Translations under genes and position numbers: made by a program | In this document: positions 53,253 to 60,830 of the stretch, in pieces | How positions within the stretch are numbered: the stretch's first letter is position 1 | Layout of the letters: every line of letters begins with the position of its first letter | From: Marivivens sp. | Lineage (GTDB): Bacteria; Pseudomonadota; Alphaproteobacteria; Rhodobacterales; Rhodobacteraceae | DNA: 64,000 nt | NCBI GenBank assembly: GCA_024642115.1 | Contig: JAHEBU010000004.1 | Location: 124,001-188,000, forward strand | Direction: 5' to 3' | The notes under the pieces: generated by a model | What the model saw: only the letters and a program-made list of their open reading frames with translations | The model's database searches: none | Told to the model about the DNA's origin: nothing

Positions 53253-53340
53253 TCACTTTTTGGACTGTCAGGCTGGCGGCGTTTATCCACATCTGGTATG
53301 TTTTTTGTAATCAATAACAAACCGGCATCGGAGCAGTCTT
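53253..53340 (+). promoter_or_regulatory. Promoter region of the porin-like gene
   Basis: This 88-bp gap is AT-rich toward its end (TATGTTTTTTGTAATCAATAACAAACC) compared with its surroundings, and GGAG lies eight bases before the ATG. A strong promoter for a porin is plausible but I cannot place -35/-10 boxes with confidence. Confidence 0.35.
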
Positions 53341-54261
53341 ATGAAATTCACTTATGGCGCGACGGTCGTCGCAGCCCTTTTGGCGTCGTCGGCGGCAGCC
53401 CAATCTGGCCCCAACTTTACGTTTGACGGCTATGTCGCCGCCGGCAATCTGTTCACGTCGTTGGACACCCAGGGGTTCTATGCTGGCAGCGTAAATGTCG
53501 GCGGGACCTTTTTGTCGCTTGGCGCTGGCGATCTCGGCTTTGACCTGGGTCTGGACGCGGCCGGCACATTGAACGGCGACCTGACCTTTTCCGCCCTCTA
53601 TCCGACGCTGACCTACAGTTTTGGCGGATCAAAGGTATCGCTGGGCAATCCGCGAAGTGCCTTTGACAGCGCTTCGTCCGAACCCGACCTCAAGCGGGTG
53701 ATCGGACCGGGCGGGGTCGAAGTCGCGGCCTTGACGGAATCCTCGGTCAGTCTGTTGTCTTACCTCGACGGGATTGACGTCTATGGCGCGGGCTACTCCG
53801 GCACCTTCGGTGCTATTGGGGCGGCAGCCACCTATCATCGGATCGAGGGGCTGGGAAACAGCGCGGATGCACTGGCCGTTTCCGGCACCTATGACGCGGG
53901 CCTGTTTACGGCCTTCGGCGCCTACGAAACCGTTTCGGGTGCCGCAAGCGATCTCAATCGTTTCAAAATCGGCGCACAAGCAGAATTTGCCCAGTTTTCA
54001 GGGGGGGCCAGCTATAGCGTGATCGATGCGACGGGCACCAATACGGTTGATGTGTTGCGCCTGTACGGCGCCTATGCCGTGACAGACCGGATCGACGTTG
54101 GGCTGGACGCGTTCAACGTTTACGACGGCACAGACACGGCAAGCCTCTACTCGGTGTCGGGCAAGTACAACGTGCTCGACAAGGCGTATGTCGAAGCAGC
54201 CTATGTGGACGGCAACAATACAGACGCAATCACCTCGATCAGCATCGGATACGATTTCTGA
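53341..54261 (+). CDS. Porin-like outer-membrane beta-barrel protein
   Basis: 306-aa protein with a signal peptide of about 20 residues (MKFTYGATVVAALLASSAAA). The mature sequence alternates Tyr/Phe/Gly-rich strands (FDGYVAAGNLFTSL, NGDLTFSALYPTLTYSFGGSKVSLG, GIDVYGAGYSGTFGAIGAAATYHRI, TDRIDVGLDAFNVY) and ends with the outer-membrane-targeting aromatic C-terminus SIGYDF. This pattern fits an alphaproteobacterial porin or related barrel. It stands alone and is followed by a GC-rich hairpin at 54290. Confidence 0.82.
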   Translation: MKFTYGATVVAALLASSAAAQSGPNFTFDGYVAAGNLFTSLDTQGFYAGSVNVGGTFLSLGAGDLGFDLGLDAAGTLNGDLTFSALYPTLTYSFGGSKVSLGNPRSAFDSASSEPDLKRVIGPGGVEVAALTESSVSLLSYLDGIDVYGAGYSGTFGAIGAAATYHRIEGLGNSADALAVSGTYDAGLFTAFGAYETVSGAASDLNRFKIGAQAEFAQFSGGASYSVIDATGTNTVDVLRLYGAYAVTDRIDVGLDAFNVYDGTDTASLYSVSGKYNVLDKAYVEAAYVDGNNTDAITSISIGYDF

Positions 54262-54289
54262 GAGAATTTGTCCTTTTGAGGAGCATTCC

Positions 54290-54313
54290 GGGCCGGTAAT
54301 CCACCACCGGCCC
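54290..54313 (+). terminator. Hairpin after the porin-like gene
   Basis: GGGCCGGT and ACCGGCCC pair over 8 bp around AATCCACC, 28 bases after the porin stop. There is no U-tract, so it may be a weak terminator or mRNA-stabilising structure. Confidence 0.6.
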
Positions 54314-54336
54314 GCACTATTCGCGGCGGAGGCGAT

Positions 54337-54522
54337 ATGGACCAATTCCGTTGGCTTTTGCGCGCCAGCCGCTGGGCCCGACGCCCCCCATCAACAAGCC
54401 GCGTGATCCTCGTCTTGGTGGTCATCGCCATTTGCCTGGGGATCGCGGGGATAGATCGTTTTGTCGGTCTGCCCGACTGGATGCATCAGGATCGAACCGA
54501 CCGTGTGCGGGTTGTCCGCTAG
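54337..54522 (+). CDS. Small single-span membrane protein (61 aa)
   Basis: 61-aa protein: a basic N-terminus (RASRWARRPPSTSR), one hydrophobic helix at about residues 23-40 (ILVLVVIAICLGIAGI), and a polar C-terminus (GLPDWMHQDRTDRVRVVR). GGCGGAGG precedes the ATG by about six bases, which supports real translation. It lies downstream of the porin and overlaps the convergent LysR gene's 3' end by four bases. No function is recognised. Confidence 0.7.
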   Translation: MDQFRWLLRASRWARRPPSTSRVILVLVVIAICLGIAGIDRFVGLPDWMHQDRTDRVRVVR

Positions 54523-55394
54523 GCCCGTTGGTCAGTCGATCCGCTGCCGGTCAATCGGTCAGCCCGCGCCATCAGCCCCGCAGCCAACAAGCGGCGCACG
54601 ATCCGAAGCCGCGGCACATCGCTCAGGTCAGAGTGGCCTGCCACCCAGATCGGCACCGGAGGGATCGGAGGCAGACCAGACAGCCGCACCAGACGGCTAT
54701 CCCCGTCGCCCAGGCAGCAAGGCAGGATCGCCCGGCCCAGCCCGGCGGCCGCCATGTCGCGCAGCACCAGAAAACTGTCCGCTCCTGCCGCGTCCGACTG
54801 GGACACATGGGTCTGCATCCAGCTCGCCGCGACCGAGCGGGCGAGCGTCCCCCTCAGCCCCAGCCACTCGGCCCCGCCAGACTTTGGTGCATAGGCGGCA
54901 AACACCATCTGACCCGCCGCCTCGCCCCGCAGATCATCGGGCAGGCGCAAGGCCGGGCGCACGGCGATATCCGCATGCAGCCGGGCCAGATCGACATGGG
55001 CATTGCTGCACCCCAATTCGATCCGCAGTCCCGGCGATGCGATCTTAATATCGCGCAGTACCTCGGGCAGGATCGCCACACAGAACGTATCTGTCGACGT
55101 GACTCGTACGACCCCCGACAATTCTGCTTGTGCCCCCTTGATCATCCGGTCCATCGCGTCGATGGCCAGCGCGACCTCTCGCGCGGCCTCGATCACCCTC
55201 AGACGGCTGGGATGGACCTGATAGCCTTGCGGCGTCCGGTCAAAAATTGGTGCGCCCTGGCGGTCCTCAAAGGCTGCGATCCGCCGAAGAACGGTGGCGT
55301 GGTTCACCCCCAGATCACGGGCTGCCGCGCTGACCGACCCGGTTTCAGCCACCGCCAGCACAAATCGCAGATCGTCCCAATTGTTCTTGTGCAT
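54519..55394 (-). CDS. LysR-family transcriptional regulator
   Basis: 291-aa regulator. The N-terminal winged HTH reads WDDLRFVLAVAETGSVSAAARDLGVNHATVLRRIAAFEDRQGAPIF. The effector domain follows (ELSGVVRVTSTDTFCVAILPEVLRDI). ATG 55394 (MHKNNWDDLRF) is preferred to the upstream in-frame start at 55415. It is divergent from the cytochrome c'-like gene, with a 99-bp gap, so it may regulate it. Its stop codon overlaps that of the small membrane protein. Confidence 0.9.
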   Translation of the reverse strand: MHKNNWDDLRFVLAVAETGSVSAAARDLGVNHATVLRRIAAFEDRQGAPIFDRTPQGYQVHPSRLRVIEAAREVALAIDAMDRMIKGAQAELSGVVRVTSTDTFCVAILPEVLRDIKIASPGLRIELGCSNAHVDLARLHADIAVRPALRLPDDLRGEAAGQMVFAAYAPKSGGAEWLGLRGTLARSVAASWMQTHVSQSDAAGADSFLVLRDMAAAGLGRAILPCCLGDGDSRLVRLSGLPPIPPVPIWVAGHSDLSDVPRLRIVRRLLAAGLMARADRLTGSGSTDQRA

Positions 55395-55493
55395 TTTTCG
55401 CAACCCTAACCGCAAAATATCTGACTGGTCATCAGTCTACACACCGCTAGTTTGTTAGATATTCACGTTTTCCTGTTTGATGGAGCCCAGCCA

Positions 55494-55970
55494 ATGACGA
55501 TACTGACCCGACTGATCGCCCCAACCTTTGCTGTTGTCTGCCTTGCAGGCGGTGTTGCCGCACAAAGCGCAGATCCCGCTGTCGATGCCGCCATCAAGGC
55601 TCGCCATGCCCACATGGACCTGTTGGCCTACAACCTGGGCACGCTGGGTGGCATGGCGCAGGACAAGATTCCTTATGACGCTACCCTTGCATCCGCTGCC
55701 GCCGCCAACCTGGCCGCCCTGTCGCACATGGATTGGACCAGCTACTGGGTCGCAGGGTCCGAGGCCGGAATGGCCGAAGGCAGCCGCGCCCTGCCCGCCA
55801 TCTGGACCGGGATGGAGGATTTCCATGCCAAGCAGATGGCGATGGCCACCGCCGCAGATGCCATGGCTGCGGCCGCCGGAACCGATCTGGATGCGTTGAA
55901 GGCAGCGATGGGACCGCTGGGTGGCGCCTGTGGCGACTGCCACAAGACCTATCGCCAGCCAAATAACTGA
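55494..55970 (+). CDS. Cytochrome c'-like (class II) periplasmic cytochrome
   Basis: 158-aa protein. The signal peptide is about 23 residues (MTILTRLIAPTFAVVCLAGGVAA). The mature part is helical and ends with the heme c motif CGDCH at residues 146-150 followed by KTYR, as in the four-helix-bundle cytochrome c' family. Such cytochromes bind NO or act in electron transfer. ATG 55494 is chosen for the signal peptide; the frame begins earlier at 55452. The diheme cytochrome gene follows after 31 bp, so the two are likely co-transcribed. Confidence 0.88.
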   Translation: MTILTRLIAPTFAVVCLAGGVAAQSADPAVDAAIKARHAHMDLLAYNLGTLGGMAQDKIPYDATLASAAAANLAALSHMDWTSYWVAGSEAGMAEGSRALPAIWTGMEDFHAKQMAMATAADAMAAAAGTDLDALKAAMGPLGGACGDCHKTYRQPNN

Positions 55971-56001
55971 GTTTTGAAACCCACGCTCTTGCATCCGACG
56001 G

Positions 56002-56931
56002 ATGCAGGAGCCTGACATCGGGACATGTGCCCTGACCGCACGAGGATGGATAAGCGCAGGATTGGTCGGGGCCGCCGTGGTGGCCGCGGGCCTTTATGTC
56101 ACGCGTCCGGTGCCGTTGGCGGCGAATACGCTGGACGGTCTCACCGGGGACGCGACGGCAGGCGCAATCGTTTTTGCCGCCTCAGGCTGTGCCTCTTGTC
56201 ATCTTGCCCCCGGCGTGGACAGCGGTCCGGCGCCCGCCCTGCCCGGCGGTCGCAAATTCGCAAGCCCCTTTGGCACCTTTGTCGCCCCCAACATCAGCCA
56301 AGACACCGAAGCGGGCATTGGCGGATGGACCGATGTCCAGATCGCGAGCGCCGTTCTGCGCGGCGTGGGTGCCGGTGGCGAACACCTCTATCCCGCCTTT
56401 CCGTATACCTCTTATGGCAAGGCCGACCTACAGGACGTGGTCAACCTGATCGCGTATCTGCGCACCCTGCCCGCCGATCCCACCCCCAGCCAGCCTCATG
56501 AATTGGCCTTTCCCTTTAACGTCCGCGCCAGTCTGGGCGGCTGGAAGCTGCTGTTCGACAGGTCCGACTGGGTCGTCACTGGCGATCTGACCGACCAGCA
56601 GCAGCGCGGCCGCTATCTGGTCGAGGCGCTGGGGCACTGCGCCGAATGTCACACGCCCCGCAATGCGCTGGGTGGGTTGGATCGGGACCGTTGGCTGTCT
56701 GGCGCCCCCAACCCCAGCGGGCCGGGCCGCATCCCCAACATCACCTCCGGTAACCTGACGTGGAGCGAGGGCGAGATCGCGGAATACCTGTCATCCGGCT
56801 TTACCCCGGAATTCGACACCGCAGGCGGCTCGATGGCCGAGGTGGTCAAGAATACTGCGCAGCTCACGGATGCCGATCGCGCGGCCATCGCTGCATACCT
56901 CAAGATCGTTCCAGCTGTCACCAATCCGTAA
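56002..56931 (+). CDS. Diheme c-type cytochrome
   Basis: 309-aa protein with an N-terminal hydrophobic segment (residues about 16-33) and two heme c sites: CASCH at 63-67 and CAECH at 213-217. The sequences around them (GSGCASCHLAP-like ASGCASCHLAP, GRYLVEALGHCAECHTPRNALGGLDRDRWLSGAP) resemble the cytochrome subunit of membrane-bound alcohol/aldehyde dehydrogenases and related diheme cytochromes. No dehydrogenase partner is adjacent. A third heme motif is absent. It likely relays electrons in the periplasm together with the cytochrome c'-like neighbour. Confidence 0.87.
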   Translation: MQEPDIGTCALTARGWISAGLVGAAVVAAGLYVTRPVPLAANTLDGLTGDATAGAIVFAASGCASCHLAPGVDSGPAPALPGGRKFASPFGTFVAPNISQDTEAGIGGWTDVQIASAVLRGVGAGGEHLYPAFPYTSYGKADLQDVVNLIAYLRTLPADPTPSQPHELAFPFNVRASLGGWKLLFDRSDWVVTGDLTDQQQRGRYLVEALGHCAECHTPRNALGGLDRDRWLSGAPNPSGPGRIPNITSGNLTWSEGEIAEYLSSGFTPEFDTAGGSMAEVVKNTAQLTDADRAAIAAYLKIVPAVTNP

Positions 56932-56937
56932 GGTGCG

Positions 56938-58104
56938 TCAATTCCGGCCCAAACGGTGGCGCACCAGACTGCGACGGCGGTCACTGCGCGCCTGCTTCTT
57001 GATCTCTTCGCCCGCCAGGGTTTCGCCCGAGGCGCGGCGCAGACGCTCGCCCACCTCGCCCGCAAGCGCCCCCTGACGTGTCGGATATTGCCAGGTGTCC
57101 AGCGAAGGACTGGTGTTGGCCTCGACAAAGATCGGACCGTCCGGTCCAATAGCCAGGTCCCACCCAATCAGCGGAATGACATGCAGCAACCCTGCCGACC
57201 GACGCACCAGCCGCACGACACGGGGCCAGTGCGGCAGGGCAATCCCCTCGATCCGCTGGCCCGTATCTGGGTGGATGTCCGTCCAAGGGGCGTCGTTCCG
57301 CAACGCAGTCAGGGCCTGTCCCACCTGCCCCGTCGCTGGATCAACCGCGGCGCACAGGTTGCCGCGCCACAGGTTGTCGGCCATCGTCCCCAGCCGGGGG
57401 ATTTTCCAGATGGCCCGCAGCACATGGATCTCTCCGCCTTCGATCAGGGTGACCAGCCGGACCGTGCCGACGGTCGGCCCAACGATGCGAGTCAATGCGG
57501 GATGCTGGTCAATGAACCCCTGAAACAGGTAGCCTTTGCTGCTGTAGTGCCCCCGCAAGTGATCTACCAGATCGTCCAGAGCCATGCTTTGCCCATCCGT
57601 CAGCCCGACCGCCCCCGTTGTGGGATCGAACCGATTGATCCCAAGGCTGTCCATGCTGCGTTCGCCCATTGCCGGTTTGCCGAACAATGGCAGCGCGCCG
57701 GGTTGGGACATGAGCGTCGCAAGGCCGCTGGCACTGGTAATCCGCGGCACTTGAAGCGGTCCGGTTCGTCCCCAGACCCCGCGCAGGTCGGGCACCGGCA
57801 GTCCTGCCCCCCGCAGCATCGCATCAAATAGCAGCTTGTCCGCCACAAGGCCGCGCCGGTTTGACAGCTTGTTGATCGCAAGGGCCAGCTTGGCCGCGCC
57901 GTATGCGCCCAAATAGGTTTGCGCTTCTTCGGTCGGGCGCGATTCGAGCCCCAGTGACAGGAATTCGGACAAAAGCAGTCCCTGCGCGCGGGGCTTGGCT
58001 CGTAGATAGGCAGTGAGGGTTCGGAACGGATGCTCGGTGTCCCGAAGTAGCTGGATCGGTCGCGCCGAGGTCGCCGCTGGCACCGGATCAAAACTGTTCG
58101 TCAC
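56938..58104 (-). CDS. ATP-grasp (sugar-transfer-associated type) protein
   Basis: 388-aa protein matching the ATPgrasp_ST family. It includes [41 protein letters not shown], the central [38 protein letters not shown], and the C-terminal [43 protein letters not shown] (ATP-grasp metal-binding E-x-N). Family members occur near capsule and sugar-transfer loci, but this one stands beside lipA. GTG start 58104 overlaps the lipA TGA (GTGA), so it is translationally coupled. Substrate unknown. Confidence 0.85.
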   Translation of the reverse strand: MTNSFDPVPAATSARPIQLLRDTEHPFRTLTAYLRAKPRAQGLLLSEFLSLGLESRPTEEAQTYLGAYGAAKLALAINKLSNRRGLVADKLLFDAMLRGAGLPVPDLRGVWGRTGPLQVPRITSASGLATLMSQPGALPLFGKPAMGERSMDSLGINRFDPTTGAVGLTDGQSMALDDLVDHLRGHYSSKGYLFQGFIDQHPALTRIVGPTVGTVRLVTLIEGGEIHVLRAIWKIPRLGTMADNLWRGNLCAAVDPATGQVGQALTALRNDAPWTDIHPDTGQRIEGIALPHWPRVVRLVRRSAGLLHVIPLIGWDLAIGPDGPIFVEANTSPSLDTWQYPTRQGALAGEVGERLRRASGETLAGEEIKKQARSDRRRSLVRHRLGRN

Positions 58105-59060
58105 GCCCGTCCAAGTTTCGCCAGACGGGCTGCCCGAAGCCGCGCAAAATCATCGCCCGCGTGATAGGACGACCGGGTCAATGGGGTGGCCGATACCATC
58201 AGGAAGCCCTTGCCATAGGCCGCCTTTTCATAAGACGCGAATTCCTCGGGCGTGACAAAACGGTCGACCGCGTGGTGCTTGGGCGTGGGTTGCAGGTATT
58301 GACCGATGGTCAGGAAATCGATGTCTGCGGCGCGCATGTCCTCCATGACCTGCAGGACGGCCTGACGATCTTCGCCAAGGCCGACCATGATGCCGGATTT
58401 GGTGAACATGCTGGGGTCGATTTCCTTGACCCGCTGCAACAGGCGCAATGAATGGAAATAGCGGGCACCGGGACGGACCTCGGGGTAAAGACCCGGCACG
58501 GTTTCAAGGTTGTGGTTGAACACGTCTGGCTTGGCCCTGACCACCACCTCCAGAACCGAAGGATCGCAGCGGATGAAATCGGGGGTCAGAATTTCGATCG
58601 TCGTGTTCTGCGCCTGGCGGCGGATAGCGCGGATCGTCTGGGCAAAGTGTTCGGCCCCGCCATCCTCGACATCGTCGCGGTCGACGGACGTGATGACGAC
58701 GTGGTTGAGCCCGAGCTTTTTCACCGCATCAGCGACGCGGCCGGGTTCGAACACATCCAGCGACTCGGGCGGTTTACCGGTGGCGATGTTGCAGAACGTG
58801 CAGGCGCGGGTGCAGACCTCGCCCATGATCATCATGGTGGCGTGGCCCTGAGACCAGCACTCGCCCACGTTGGGACAGCCCGCCTCTTCACAGACCGTCA
58901 CCAGTTTGTGTTCGCGCATGATATCGCGCGTCTGCTTGTAACCCTCGGACGTGGGTGCCTTGACCCGGATCCAGTCCGGCTTTTTCGGTTGGGCGTTGTC
59001 AGGGCGGCGCGCCTTTTCAGGGTGGCGCTGCGCCGGAATTTTCAGATCGCGCGGGGACAT
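58101..59060 (-). CDS. lipA: Lipoyl synthase
   Basis: 319-aa radical-SAM enzyme that inserts two sulfurs into octanoylated lipoyl domains. The auxiliary cluster cysteines are Cys57, Cys62 and Cys68 ([13 protein letters not shown]), and the radical-SAM cluster is Cys83, Cys87 and Cys90 (CTRACTFC). The C-terminal [13 protein letters not shown] is the conserved tail with the RSSYHA serine. Length and motifs are normal. Confidence 0.97.
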   Translation of the reverse strand: MSPRDLKIPAQRHPEKARRPDNAQPKKPDWIRVKAPTSEGYKQTRDIMREHKLVTVCEEAGCPNVGECWSQGHATMMIMGEVCTRACTFCNIATGKPPESLDVFEPGRVADAVKKLGLNHVVITSVDRDDVEDGGAEHFAQTIRAIRRQAQNTTIEILTPDFIRCDPSVLEVVVRAKPDVFNHNLETVPGLYPEVRPGARYFHSLRLLQRVKEIDPSMFTKSGIMVGLGEDRQAVLQVMEDMRAADIDFLTIGQYLQPTPKHHAVDRFVTPEEFASYEKAAYGKGFLMVSATPLTRSSYHAGDDFARLRAARLAKLGRA

Positions 59061-59113
59061 GGGGCCTCTCTGTCTGTCGGCCCATATCTACGCTTGCGCC
59101 CGCGGCTTGTCCA

Positions 59114-59133
59114 ATGCGGCAAAGCGGCCGCAT
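59114..59133 (-). terminator. Hairpin between the DUF6456 gene and lipA
   Basis: ATGCGGC (59114-59120) and GCCGCAT (59127-59133) pair around six bases, downstream of the leftward DUF6456-type gene. No U-tract; a weak terminator or processing structure. Confidence 0.45.
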
Positions 59134-59170
59134 GGCGAGCCTGCGACTGACGCATGGCCCCGGTTCAGCA

Positions 59171-60301
59171 TCACCCGATCATCTTGCCCGCGTGACCCAG
59201 TTCATCGTAGTGCCGCTTGAGCCGTTGCAGCGCAATGCGCAGCACGATCTTGCCCGACCGGGCGGCCCAGCCCATCCGGCGTTCCGCTTGTTCCAGACCT
59301 TCCAGATAGCAGCAACAGCGCAGAACCACGTCACCCAAACCCGGACCCAAATCGGACAGGGCTGAGGCGACGCGGGCCCGCGCGGCGGACGGTCCGCCAG
59401 TGGCCGCGTCGGGGCCACGTGATCCATCCACCTGCCCGGTCAGAAACCGGTCCCAGTTCTGGGTGACGCTGGTGCCCATCTGGGCCAGTTCGAAATCCTC
59501 GCGCAGGCGTTCGCCCGCTGCGACCATCTCGCGGGTCAGAAAGGGCTGACCGTCCTTGTCCTTGCGGCGCGACAGGCCTGCCAACGGGCTTTCGGCGGCG
59601 CTGTAGCGTGACATGCGCCCATCCGGATCATCCATATCCTCACGGTCGGCCCTGTCCTTGCCCGCCCCATCAAAGCCGGCGGCCGCTTCGGCAAAGCCCT
59701 GCGCCCGGTTCTCGGAGGCCGCCATGAGCTTTTTCAGGATCGCCCGGCCCGCGCCGGTAATGCGATACCGGACGATCCGCGCCTGCGGATCTTCGGTTGC
59801 GACCCAGTCCCGCAGCGCCATCGCCTGAGCGATGGCCTGATCGACCACGGCGGTCCGGACCGAAACGCCGTCGGCACCATCGCGGACGACCACGGCCATT
59901 TCCATGTTCCGGGCCACCGCCATCACGGCCCCCGGTTCAACCAGCCGGCGCAAGACGCGCAGCGCTTCGCGTTCAATACGGGACTCGGTCAACTGGGTGG
60001 GATCGGTCACCGAAATGGGGCGGACTTCAATCTTCATTGTGGCAGTGTCCTTCTGTCCCCCGTACGTGATCCCGGGGATATGGTCGGCGAGGACGCGCAG
60101 CGCCCCGTCCACAAGCGGATCATCGCGTCGGCTTTCAAACCGGCGCACCTGACGCAGGATCGTCGAGGCATGGACCCCCGTCGCCCGAGCGAGCGCACGA
60201 ATAGACAGGCCACTAACGGTATGGATCAGATAGTTCTGCGCCCCCTCCGGAACCCAATCGGGAAGGTGCACGATCACTGAAGAGCTTCGTGCAAGCGCCA
60301 T
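59171..60301 (-). CDS. DUF6456 / helix-turn-helix domain-containing protein
   Basis: 376-aa protein (from ATG 60301). It opens with a helix-turn-helix-like segment, LSIRALARATGVHASTILRQVRRFESRRDD, followed by a middle region and a C-terminal DUF6456-type domain (AGERLREDFELAQMGTSVTQNWDRFLTGQ ... LGPGLGDVVLRCCCYLEGLEQAERRMGWAARSGKIVLRIALQRLKRHYDEL). I chose 60301 because ACAGG lies six bases upstream; 60340 is an in-frame alternative. The protein is probably a DNA-binding regulator restricted mostly to Rhodobacterales. It is divergent from the DUF6477 gene. Confidence 0.8.
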   Translation of the reverse strand: MALARSSSVIVHLPDWVPEGAQNYLIHTVSGLSIRALARATGVHASTILRQVRRFESRRDDPLVDGALRVLADHIPGITYGGQKDTATMKIEVRPISVTDPTQLTESRIEREALRVLRRLVEPGAVMAVARNMEMAVVVRDGADGVSVRTAVVDQAIAQAMALRDWVATEDPQARIVRYRITGAGRAILKKLMAASENRAQGFAEAAAGFDGAGKDRADREDMDDPDGRMSRYSAAESPLAGLSRRKDKDGQPFLTREMVAAGERLREDFELAQMGTSVTQNWDRFLTGQVDGSRGPDAATGGPSAARARVASALSDLGPGLGDVVLRCCCYLEGLEQAERRMGWAARSGKIVLRIALQRLKRHYDELGHAGKMIG

Positions 60302-60380
60302 GTTTGCCTGTGATCCCTCGATTCGACGTCGGTACGCCATTTCGGCCCATTTACACTTTTGCAACCTAAGATTGCATTGG

Positions 60381-60395
60381 TTACTCAAGTGTTAA
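60381..60395. promoter_or_regulatory. CtrA-like box upstream of the DUF6456/DUF6477 pair
   Basis: TTAC-N7-TTAA (TTAC, TCAAGTG, TTAA) is one base off the CtrA consensus TTAA-N7-TTAA. It lies 80 bp upstream of the DUF6456-type start in an AT-rich intergenic region. CtrA control is an inference from the motif alone. Confidence 0.45.
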
Positions 60396-60536
60396 AGAAC
60401 CGATTTCGCCATCATTGTTGAAAATTGATAAACAATTCTGGCCTTACAGAACGGACTCCGTGGCCGGGGCGCAACACACGTCTGGGTTGTGTAATGTCCG
60501 ATTCGTCAACTCAGATTAGGACAATAGGGGAAACGG

Positions 60537-60830
60537 ATGCTGGACATACTTGGAATGGTCGGAGCGCTGTCGCGCCCGAAACTGCTGGTTCGGGCCGCCC
60601 GGTTCGGAATAGATGATTACAGCCGCGCCCTGCATCTTGGGCGGATCCTCAAGACTGCGGTCCTGCCGCGCTCCGGCCCCGCCATCCTCCAGTTGCTTGA
60701 ACTTGAGACGGACATGAACGACCGACGCCTAGCCCATGCGGCCGATTATTCCGTGGCCGACCACATCGACGTTCTGATCGCCATCATGGGCGAGGTGCAG
60801 GTACTGCGCGCGGCCACCCGCGTGGACTGA
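60537..60830 (+). CDS. DUF6477 family small protein
   Basis: 97-aa soluble protein. MLDILGMVGALSRPKLLVRAARFGIDDYSRALHLGRILKTAVLPRSGPAILQLLELETDMNDRR resembles small Rhodobacterales proteins of the DUF6477 type, and it pairs with the divergent DUF6456-type gene. There is no signal peptide. AGGGGAAACGG lies directly before the ATG. The stop codon abuts the convergent mttB-like stop. Function unknown. Confidence 0.8.
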   Translation: MLDILGMVGALSRPKLLVRAARFGIDDYSRALHLGRILKTAVLPRSGPAILQLLELETDMNDRRLAHAADYSVADHIDVLIAIMGEVQVLRAATRVD

